DNA of 64,000 nt. Origin: Siphonodentalium dalli. Taxonomy: Eukaryota > Mollusca > Scaphopoda > Gadilida > Siphonodentaliidae. Shown here piece after piece: positions 12,401 through 24,400 of the stretch (positions within the stretch are counted from its first letter, which is position 1; each line of letters starts with the position of its first letter). The notes below the pieces were generated by a model. It did no database searches. It was not told where the DNA came from and was given only the letters and a program-made list of their open reading frames with translations. A program made the position numbers and the translations under genes. The DNA lies in NCBI GenBank assembly GCA_032622095.1, contig CP136065.1:23941141-24005140 (forward strand), written 5' to 3'.

Positions 12401-15400
12401 CACTTTCTCTTAACGTCTGATGATTCTGTGACCAGAGATGTATACACTTTCTCTTAACGTCTGATGATTCTGTGACCAGAGATGTATACACTTTCTCTTA
12501 ACATCTGATGCTTCTATGACCAGAGATGTATACACTTTCTCTTAACGTCTGATGATTCTGTGACCAGAGATGTATACACTTTCTCTTAACATCTGATGCT
12601 TCTATGACCAGAGATGTATACACTTTCTCTTAACGTCTGATGATTCTGTGACCAGAGATGTATACACTTTCTCTTAACGTCTGATGCTTCTGTGACCAGA
12701 GATGTATACACTTTCTCTTAACGTCTGATGATTCTGTGACCAGAGATGTATACACTTTCTCTTAACATCTGATGCTTCTGTGACCAGAGATGTATACACT
12801 TTCCCTTAACATCTGATGCTTCTGTGACCAGAGATGTATACACTTTCTCTTAACATCTGATGCTTCTGTGACCAGAGATGTATACACTTTCTCTTAACGT
12901 CTGATGATTCTGTGACCAGAGATGTATACACTTTCTCTTAACATCTGATGCTTCTGTGACCAGAGATGTATACACTTTCCCTTAACATCTGATGCTTCTG
13001 TGACCAGAGATGTATACACTTTCTCTTAACATCTGATGCTTCTGTGACCAGAGATGTATACACTTTCTCTTAACATCTGATGCTTCTGTGACCAGAGATG
13101 TATACACTTTCTCTTAACATCTGATGCTTCTGTGACCAGAGATGTGTACACTTTCTCTTAACATCTGATGCTTCTGTGACCAGAGATGTATACACTTTCT
13201 CTTAACATCTGATGCTTCTGTGACCAGAGATGTATACACTTTCTCTTAACATCTGATGCTTCTGTGACCAGAGATGTATACACTTTCTCTTAACATCTGA
13301 TGCTTCTGTGACCCGAGATGTATACACTTTCTCTTAACATCTGATGCTTCTGTGACCAGAGATGTATACACTTTCTCTTAACATCTGATGCTTCTGTGAC
13401 CAGAGATGTATACACTTTCTCTTAACGTCTGATGATTCTGTGACCAGAGATGTATACACTTTCTCTTAACATCTGATGCTTCTGTGACCAGAGATGTATA
13501 CACTTTCTCTTAACATCTGATGCTTCTGTGACCAGAGATGTATACACTTTCTCTTAACATCTGATGCTTCTGTGACCAGAGATGTATACACTTTCTCTTA
13601 ACATCTGATGCTTCTGTGACCAGAGATGTATACACTTTCTCTTAACATCTGATGCTTCTGTGACCAGAGATGTATACACTTTCTCTTAACATCTAATGCT
13701 TCTGTGACCAGAGATGTATACACTTTCTCTTAACATCTGATGCTTCTGTGATCAGAGATGTATACACTTTCTCTTAACATCTGATGCTTCTGTGACCAGA
13801 GATGTGTACACTTTCTCTTAACATCTGATGCTTCTGTGATCAGAGATGTATACACTTTCTCTTAACATCTGATGCTTCTGTGACCAGAGATGTATACACT
13901 TTCTCTTAACATCTGATGCTTCTGTGACCAGAGATGTATACACTTTCTCTTAACATCTGATGCTTCTGTGACCAGAGATGTATACACTTTCTCTTAACAT
14001 CTGATGCTTCTGTGACCAGAGATGTGTACACTTTCTCTTAACATCTGATGCTTCTGTGATCAGAGATGTATACACTTTCTCTTAACAGCTGATGCTTCTG
14101 TGACCAGAGATGTGTACACTTTCTCTTAACATCTGATGCTTCTGTGATCAGAGATGTATACACTTTCTCTTAACATCTGATGCTTCTGTGACCAGAGACG
14201 TCTACACTTTCTCTTAACATCTGATGCTTCTGTGACCAGAGACGTATACACTTTCTCTTAACATCTGATGCTTCTGTGACCAGAGATGTATACACTTTCT
14301 CTTAACATCTGATGCTTCTGTGACCAGAGATGTATACACTTTCTCTTAACATCTGATGCTTCTGTGACCAGAGATGTATACACTTTCTCTTAACATCTGA
14401 TGCTTCTGTGACCAGAGATGTATACACTTTCTCTTAACATCTGATGCTTCTGTGACCAGAGATGTATACACTTTCTCTTAACATCTGATGCTTCTGTGAC
14501 CAGAGATGTATACACTTTCTCTTAACATCTGATGCTTCTGTGACCAGAGATGTATACACTTTCTCTTAACATCTGATGCTTCTGTGACCAGAGATGTATA
14601 CACTTTCTCTTAACATCTGATGCTTCTGTGACCAGAGATGTATACACTTTCTCTTAACATCTGATGCTTCTGTGACCAGAGATGTGTACACTTTCTCTTA
14701 ACATCTGATGCTTCTGTGATCAGAGATGTATACACTTTCTCTTAACAGCTGATGCTTCTGTGATCAGAGATGTATACACTTTCTCTTAACATCTGATGCT
14801 TCTGTGACCAGAGATGTGTACACTTTCTCTTAACATCTGATGCTTCTGTGACCAGAGATGTATACACTTTCTCTTAACATCTGATGCTTCTGTGACCAGA
14901 GATGTGTACACTTTCTCTTAACATCTGATGCTTCTGTGATCAGAGATGTATACACTTTCTCTTAACATCTGATGCTTCTGTGACCAGAGATGTATACACT
15001 TTCTCTTAACATCTGATGCTTCTGTGACCAGAGATGTATACACTTTCTCTTAACATCTGATGCTTCTGTGACCAGAGATGTATACACTTTCTCTTAACAT
15101 CTGATGCTTCTGTGACCAGAGATGTGTACACTTTCTCTTAACATCTGATGCTTCTGTGATCAGAGATGTATACACTTTCTCTTAACAGCTGATGCTTCTG
15201 TGACCAGAGATGTGTACACTTTCTCTTAACATCTGATGCTTCTGTGATCAGAGATGTATACACTTTCTCTTAACATCTGATGCTTCTGTGACCAGAGACG
15301 TCTACACTTTCTCTTAACATCTGATGCTTCTGTGACCAGAGACGTATACACTTTCTCTTAACATCTGATGCTTCTGTGACCAGAGACGTATACACTTTCT

Positions 15401-18400
15401 CTTAACATCTGATGCTTCTGTGACCAGAGATGTATACACTTTCTCTTAACATCTGATGCTTCTGTGACCAGAGATGTATACACTTTCTCTTAACATCTGA
15501 TGCTTCTGTGACCAGAGATGTATACACTTTCTCTTAACGTCTGATGATTCTGTGACCAGAGATGTATACACTTTCTCTTAACATCTGATGCTTCTGTGAC
15601 CAGAGATGTATACACTTTCTCTTAACATCTGATGCTTCTGTGACCAGAGATGTATACACTTTCTCTTAACATCTGATGCTTCTGTGACCAGAGATGTATA
15701 CACTTTCTCTTAACGTCTGATGATTCTGTGACCAGAGATGTATACACTTTCTCTTAACATCTGATGCTTCTGTGACCAGAGATGTATACACTTTCTCTTA
15801 ACATCTGATGCTTCTGTGACCAGAGATGTATACACTTTCTCTTAACGTCTGATGATTCTGTGACCAGAGATGTAACACTTTCTCTTGACATTGTTTTTGA
15901 TTGATTTGATACTCTTTTATGTGAATAATAAAAATATAGGTAATTCACTTTGAGATCAAAGATGTTTTTAACAGACATGATTTGGCGCCGTGCATCCTTT
16001 AGTTTCAATAGTAGTCAACAAAATATCTGCAGTCATAGAAAACAAAGCACATAGGTGCTAACTTAGATAATCTTATATGTATGGCTCTCAGAAAATATGT
16101 ATGTAAAATTCCTTGCTTTACAAATAAAAAAACTCCCAACAACTAGGGGCTTGTGGCAATTTAGAAAGACTCTGTACTCAGTAGGGAAAATATGAGAGAA
16201 AACTAAATTAATGAGCAGCATCTGATTTTATTTGAGATTCAATTCAACATCTATTTGAGAAATGGATGTTGATTTTCTTGCGTTCCACGGTGCAGCCCTC
16301 GAAATTAGGAAAAATGTCCCATGGTAAATTTAATGCTGTGGCATTATGGATTCCATATGTTGCCACGCATATCCCACAGCATTGCTTATTGCCGCGGCCA
16401 AATTTGAGGACTGCCTGGTGTATAGAACACGTTGGTCTGTCATTTTGTTTGGGATGCAAAAACTTACCACACATAACAATGTCAGACCAACTTGCATCCA
16501 TACTCCAAGGCACTTATCCATAATCCATGGAAGGCAAGAAAAGCAACATTGTCGTAGGACCCTATACTTTATGCCTGTCATTCCGCATCTTTCTAACACA
16601 TTTTATTCATTTCTAATTAACAGGTTACTGAGTTAAAAGACTCACTGGAGCAGCAGAAGGAACATATGAGACGAGAGCATTGTAGAGAGTGTGAATCTCT
16701 GAAGTCGGAGTTAAAGAAAGAAATCGAGAAGATGGGAGAACTGCATTTAATAGAAACCAAAGAGTTACACACTAAACACAAACAGTCGAAAGAGAGAAGT
16801 AACAAGGTAACATGCTATTTACTTATTAACCCTTTACCCAACAGAACGGCCCTGTGCCAATGCATTATCTTATATATGCGAGTCGACCATAGGTCGCCTC
16901 GCATATATAAGAGAATGCATTGGCTTAACACATTAAAAATTATAAAATTGTTAAAGAATGTAAGAAAAAATGGTAAAAAGTGTTAAAAAAAGGCCAATGC
17001 ATTCTCTTATATATGCGAGGCGACCTATGGTCGACTCGCATATATAAGAGAATGCATTGGCACAGGGCATAACTGTAACTATCACAATGTGGTCAACGAG
17101 CCGGTTCCAACGATATCCATATTTGTATGGTTCTATTGAGACAGACCGAAGATATTTTAGGCTGTTGAAGCTTTATTTGGCCGGTTTTGGCCGGTTTGTT
17201 GGGTAAAGGGTTAAAGTTATAAATATGATCTTCAAATCTCAAATTAAACCTAGTAATTGTTTGTGTATTTTTTTTTATCAAACATTAAAATTATGTTGAT
17301 GCGGCAAAGTCAAATTCCTGTTTCTCCGGCCTGGGCGCATGGTCCCGAAACCCAGCATTTGTAACCTTTTTATTTGCGTTCCATCTATGGGAGACTCGCT
17401 TATATAAGAGAATGCACTGGTAAAGGATATTTAATGATGCATCAGCGCAGCTCCCATCATGAAAGGGTTAAAACGTGCATAATTCTGATTATTATATCTG
17501 ATAAAATACCTTACATTTTTATAGAGCATTGATGCTTCAGAGCAACAAGTTAGAGATTTACAAGAAGAGGTCATGCAAGGGACACAACTCCGGAAACAGC
17601 AGCTTGTAGAATTGGGTCTGCTGAGGGATGACGAGAAGCAGAAAATGAAGAGAGAACATGAAAATGAGGTCAGTGTTCAAAAACTTAAGTTTTTTTGAGA
17701 AAACTAATAAATCTCAGATGTGCATATTACCAGGGTTCGCGCTGGCCAAAAAATCTTTTGCCTATTTTTTGGCCATTTCTGAATATGTTTTCAGAACCTT
17801 TGACCAAATTATCTCTTTCATGACTAAAGCTTCCTGAAATTCTGTGAAAACCCTGTGCCAATGCATTCTCTTATATATGCTAGGGAGCCTCGCATATATA
17901 AGAAAATACAATGGCCTAACAATATTTACCTTGACCTTGTAAGCCAGTGCATTTTCTTATATATGCGAGGCTGCCTAAGGGAGACTCGCATGCATAAGAG
18001 AATGCACTGGAACATGATTATTAATGCTGCCCCCCACCACAGCTCCCGAAAGGGTTAGAAACCAAAAATACATGATCGTTGAGAAAACTGAAACTAAAAC
18101 AAAAACATACATAAAAAAAACAAAGCAAATCTTAAAATAAATCAAAGGAGACTAAAACATACTCAAAAAACTAACTGATCATTTATGAGATGGACTTATA
18201 TGAGAAAATCGATACTGCAAATGTTCACCGATGAGAGCCACAAAACTTTAAAATAGGTATTCTTGATATCGTATTTCAATATAAATGAGTACAAATTTGT
18301 TTATTAGGCCACAATAAAATAATTGCAAGATTTTCATCCCCGCCAGCCATGATTTTTAAGCCGCATCAAAATATTTTATTTATATTAAATATTGCTACCG

Positions 18401-21400
18401 AGTATTTACCTAGACCAATATGTATAGCCGAGATTTAATCGCATTGTGTATCAAAGTATTTTTACTGATCGCAGTAAGTCAAGTAATATTGGAACATAAT
18501 ATTGAGAGATCTCATGGTTATTGTCATGCAAAGAATTGAATGGGCTGGCGCCCATACCTTAGTAGATCGATATGTGTACACAGTTGATGATACTAAGAGT
18601 ATCATCAATATATAACATCGATTCGCAGGATGAGAGCTGGGCAATGCTGCTCCGTTCCCCGATATGCCACCCCAATTTTGAGCTAGTGCGGTTAGGAGTA
18701 AAATTGTGCGGACTCAATGTAGTCCGACAAGTATGTTGGTGACATTGTTGGATTTTTAGGACCTTTTATAGTTTGATCCTGACATACTCTCACATGGTGA
18801 ATCACCCAGATTTATGGTTATTATTTAGTAAAATATAGTATAAATGCATGTTTTTGTTTTTTCAAAAGAATATATCCAAATATTCCTTGCCAGTGTCTTC
18901 ATCTCCCCGATGTACGTTTACATAATTCCAACAAATCAGATGTTTTGGCTAAGACTATTATATGACACCATTCATATCCCATATACGCGAAGCAGAGGTG
19001 CAAATAATTGCCCTTTCCTAATGTTTCTAGTGGTGACATAATATATATGCTTCATGTGGCATTGAACACTAATCAACCAATATATGTGAGCCCCCCTCCC
19101 CCCCCAGCCCCACTTTTGAAAAAAAAGTGGATGAAAATCTAGCAATTTATTTTTATTATGGCCTTATTGAAACCATAAATCAATAAAGTATTATTAATTG
19201 ATTAAAAAAGGACATAGTGCTAGGTTTCTAGAGGCTAATCATCATTGTTTAGATTAGTAAGCATATGTGATATCCGATAAATTGTTATTCAGACGTAAAC
19301 GACCGAGCAACTACTGATTAACTGTTTGATTGATGTAAGGGTTTCACAGTAAGATGTTGCGATATTCGGGGAGGTGATTGTCGACTATTGGCTCAAAATT
19401 GTTGGCTGAAAGTTTGGCCAAATGAAATTTTCTTTGGCCTTTTTCAGATTATCCCCCAACAGCATGAACCTTGAATATTGCATTTTGATTTGATATCCTA
19501 TTTTTCGGGCCACTAAAATCCATTCTATGAAACATTTTTTAAAGACTAAAGGCCTTTGAAGTGGGTTCATGCGAAATAACATAAAAGTCTAAAACAATGA
19601 TTACCAACAAGTACATGAAAAAATAGATTGACTTTGTTCTTATTTTCATTTATTATATTAATAACTCTCCAATAATGAGATTCTCATATCAAAACCACTG
19701 TTATGTAAACATTACTGTTACAGTGTAATTACTGATAACAGTCCAATTAGTCCAATAAGATACCGAAGGTAAAAGGTCAAAGCATTGAAAAATACTCTCA
19801 AAATCATATTCAGACTAAAATAATTCATCTATCTACACATTTAGTGATGTTTGTTGACAAATCACTGTAACAGTGTTGTTTATTTAACTTATGTAATTAA
19901 CTTATTGGAGAACTATCAATAATGAATATAAGAACAAAGTTCACTATTTCTCCATGTTCTTCTTAGTGGTGATAACAGACTTTTATATGTTTTGCATTTA
20001 CTCACTGCGAGTGCCCTGGGTACCGTTAGTTGTATTATTTTTCCAAGAAAACACAGGAGAAACATCTGATGTTATACATATCTCGCTTAAATTGTGAATA
20101 ACGTTCAATCATCAGAGCTGAATGTAATGTTCAATTAGGAAATAGAGGATCTCTAATGAATTGAAATTCTATGTGAAATTTCTTATGGCATTGCTTCGAA
20201 TTTGAGATCCATTTTTATCACATAATCACATTTTAGCAAGGAAAAACGATTTCAAAATGGCTGGGGTTAAAAAAAAATATTGATTTTCTTATCACAACCA
20301 AAGCGGAAGAAAAGACACCTTCAAGAAAAAATATAGTTTCATTTTAAATATGTCTTTTCATGTTGAAAAAATTGTTCAAACACCCTTATCACCCATGTTT
20401 ATCTTACAGTCAACACTAAACAACCCAACACAAATCGAATATCAAAATTATTTTCTAATTAACATAATAATAAAGTTCCGGCATTGACATCAACATCATT
20501 GTGCTAAGCTTTTATGTCACTGTGCATTCCAATAATAGTGTCTTACTAAATAATATGAGGCTGGGTTTAGGGGCTAATTATGTGATAAAAACAAGCCTTG
20601 AAATAGGGTGTCTGTCATTTGCAGAATGAGGTCCCCAGAGGGTAAATTTAGTGATGCTACCCCGCATAGTGGGCTAGCATCACCAAATTCACCCTCTGGG
20701 AACCTCATTCTGCTGAGGTGTAGCGGGGTAGCATCACTAAATTCACCCTCTGGGGACCTCATTCTGCAAATGACAGACACCCTATTTCAAGGCTTGGATA
20801 AAAAACATTGTTTCATTACAGACGCTCCTATTGACTGGTCTCTCTGATGTAAAATTATTATTAGCTCAACTTTACTTTGTAAAGTTTGAGCTATTGCCAT
20901 GGCTTGGTATCCGTCGTGCGTGTGTGTGTGCGTGATTCGTCAACAATTTCCTTTAGCACGGGCTACAGTTCGTACCTTTGGTCCGATTATTATTAAATTT
21001 GTCATGGATGTTGACATTGACATGTAGATGGGAACGAGTCATTTTGGGGTCATTCGGCCGAAAAACATGGCCGCCCGTGACCATTTTGGATTTCAAAATT
21101 CAATCCATTAGCACGGGCTACAGGCCGTACTGTTTGTCTTATTATCATGAAATTTGTCATGGATGTTAATATTGACATGTAGATGGGAACGAGTAATTTT
21201 AGGGTCATTCGGCCAAAAAACATGGCCGCCGGCAGCCATCTTAGATTTTACTCTTTGTATGACTAAATTCTTTAGCCCGGGCTACAGGTCGTACTTTTAG
21301 TCTGATCATCATAACATTTGTCAAGAATGTTAATAATGACATGTAGATGGGAACGAGTCATTTTGGGGTCATCGGCCAAAAAACATGGTCGCCAGCAGCC

Positions 21401-24400
21401 ATCTTGGATTTTACTCTTTGTATGACTAAATCCTTTAGCACGGGCTACAGGTCCTACCTTTAGTCTGATCATCATAAAATTTGTCATGGATGTTAATAAT
21501 GACATGTAGATGGGAACGAGTCATTTTGGGGTCATTCGGCCAAAAAACATGGCCGCCAGCAGCCATCTGGGATTTTACTCTTTGTATGACTAAATCCTTT
21601 AGCACGGGCTACAGGTCGTACCTTTAGTCTGATCATCATAAAATTTGTCATGGCTGTTGATATTGGAATGTAGATGGGAACGAGTCTTTTTGGGGTCATT
21701 CAGACAAAAAACATGGCCACCAGCGGCCATCTTGGATTTCAAAATTTAATCCATTAGCACGGGCCACAGGTCGTACTGTTTGTCTGATCATCATGAAATT
21801 TGTCATGGATGATAACATTGACATGTAGATGGGAACGAGTAATTTTGGGGTCATTCAGCCAAAAAATATGGCCGCCAGCAGCCATCTTGGATTTTACTCT
21901 TTGTATGACTAAATTCTATAGCACGGGCTGCAGGTCGTACCTTTAGTCTGATCATCATAAAATTTGTCATGGATGTTAACGATGACATGTAGATGGGAAC
22001 GAGTAATTTTGGGGTCATTCGGCCAAAAAACATGGTCGCCAGCAGCCATCTTGGATTTTACTCTTTGTATGACTAAATCCTTTAGCACGGGCTACAGGTC
22101 CTACTTTTAGTCTGATCATCATAAAATTTGTCAAGAATGTTAATAATGACATGTAGATGGGAACGAGTCATTTTGGGGTCATTCGGCCAAAAAACATGGC
22201 CGCCAGCAGCCATCTTGGATTTTACTCTTTGTATGACTAATTCCTTTAGCACGGGCTACAGGTCGTACCTTTAGTCTGATTATCATAAAATTTGTCATGG
22301 CTGTTGATATTGGAATGTAGATGGGAACGAGTCATTTTGGGGTCATTCGGACAAAAAACATGGCCGCCAGTGGCCATCTTGGATTTCAAAATTTAATCCA
22401 TTAGCACAGGCCACAGCTCATACTGTTTGTCTGATCATCATGAAATTTGTCATGGATGATAATATTGACATGTAGATGGGAACGAGTCATTTTGGGGTCA
22501 TTCGGCCAAAAAACATGGCCACCAGCAGCCATCTTGGATTTTACTCTTTGTATGACTAAATTCTTTAGCACGGGCTGCAGGTCGTACCTTTAGTCCGATC
22601 ATCATAAAATTTGTCATGGATGTTAACAATGACATGTAGATGGGAACGAGTAATTTTGGGGTCATTCGGCCAAAAAACATGGTCGCCAGCAGCCATCTTA
22701 GATTTTACTCTTTGTATGACTAAATCCTTTAGCACGGGCTACAGGTCGTACCTTTAGTTTGATCATCATAACATTTGTCATGAATGTTAATAATGACATG
22801 TAGATGGGAACGAGTCATTTTGGGGTCATTCGGCCAAAAAACATGGCCACCAACAGCCATCTTGGATTTTACTCTTTGTATGACTAAATTCTTTAGCACG
22901 GGCTACATGTCGTACCTTTAGTCTGATCATCATAAAATTTGTCATGAATGTTAATAATGACATGTAGATGGGAACTAGTCATTTTGTGGTCATTCGGCCA
23001 AAAAACATGGCCGCCAGCAGCCATCTTGGATTTTACTCTTTGTATGACTAAATTCTTTAGCATGGGCCACAGGTCGTACCTTTAGTCTGATCGTCATAAA
23101 ATTTGTCATTGATGTTAACGATGACATGTAGATGGGAACGACTCATTTTGGGGTCATTCGGCCGAAAACATGGCCGCCAGCAGCCATCTTGGATTTTACT
23201 TTTCTCTTTATATCTATAAACTAGTATTAGACATTCAACTTTCCACATTCCTAATCGCTCCATTGACTGTAATACATTAAATTATTCCCTTTCCAAGTTG
23301 AGCTACAGTGTCATTGACACTTTCATTGTTTACCCCTAAGTCAATAGAGAAAGGTTAGGGAGGAGATGAACCATCTGATTTGAATGTCAGAAGCAGGTCA
23401 AAACAGTGTTCCATGTGGCCAATAATCTAGGTCAATAGGTGTCTGTCTGTCCCTAGAAAACATATTTAAAAACATTTATTCTCAAATTGGTGATTTCAAA
23501 TTCTTTTCCATTGAAGGAAGCCAAATCAAAATCCACTATGGAACAACAGAAATTAGAGCTACAGAAAGGTCATAATGCCGAAATGGAGAAAGTTTTAGAT
23601 AAGGTAAACTGATTTCAGCAGCATTACCACACACTATGTGTATGATTTGACAACTAATCAGTTTAGTTATCAATAGAAGACTGGCCACTCATGACTATCA
23701 TTCTGGTTTTGGGAGACTTTAATGTTTATCAAACAATATCTGGTTCTTGTTTCCCAAATTATGATGTATTATATACTACACCTTTTAAGACATTTTCAAT
23801 GCATATTTATATTAGTAAATATATAAAATTAACTAATTTTCAGTGCAACTATTACCGTGATTATCTTGGAATTTGAATGCCCATCTCATTAGCAGCACAA
23901 AAGAATAACAAATCTGAGCACCCATCCGATTTACAGCACAATGGAAAACAGAGTTCAGAATTTAAAATTTATTTCAAACACAATCTTAACTTCTGAAAAG
24001 TAATAATATCGTTTTAACAGACTCATCTCACCCTTATTCTTGTCTGCTGGACATGACAATTCCTTTTTGTAATCTTCAATCTTTTGGTGTAAACCTTACA
24101 CAGCAATTAAATATTCCCTTTTCCTTCTCAGATGAACAGTCGGCTGAAGGAAGTCGAGGAGGAGAATGTTGTAAGGAATAGAACTTCAAATGAGGTCAGT
24201 TTTCTATGATCATCCCCTGTTCACTGTAAAATCTAAAGCTACGAAAATTTTCTTTCTTGTTAATCATGTGAGACTGATAAACAATTTAAAGTTTACCTCT
24301 CCTTTGGCAGGATCATTTAGAAGTTAGATATATAATTTTGCAGATAATTTATTTATTTTTCTCATATCAGAATGAATGAATGATATAAGGATTTAGGAAT

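Noticed and set aside
1-15890. CRISPR-like arrays
   Set aside because: The repeats are contiguous with no unique spacers, the units vary internally, and the host is clearly eukaryotic.
8351-16008. Minus-strand frames of 71-100 codons in the 44-bp array
   Set aside because: They consist of translated minisatellite units (VTEASDVKRKCIHLWSQ type) with random ends.
16244-16636. Four overlapping frames of 85-96 codons
   Set aside because: They overlie an imperfect palindrome, so similar frames appear on both strands; only 16624 onward is a real exon, in another frame.
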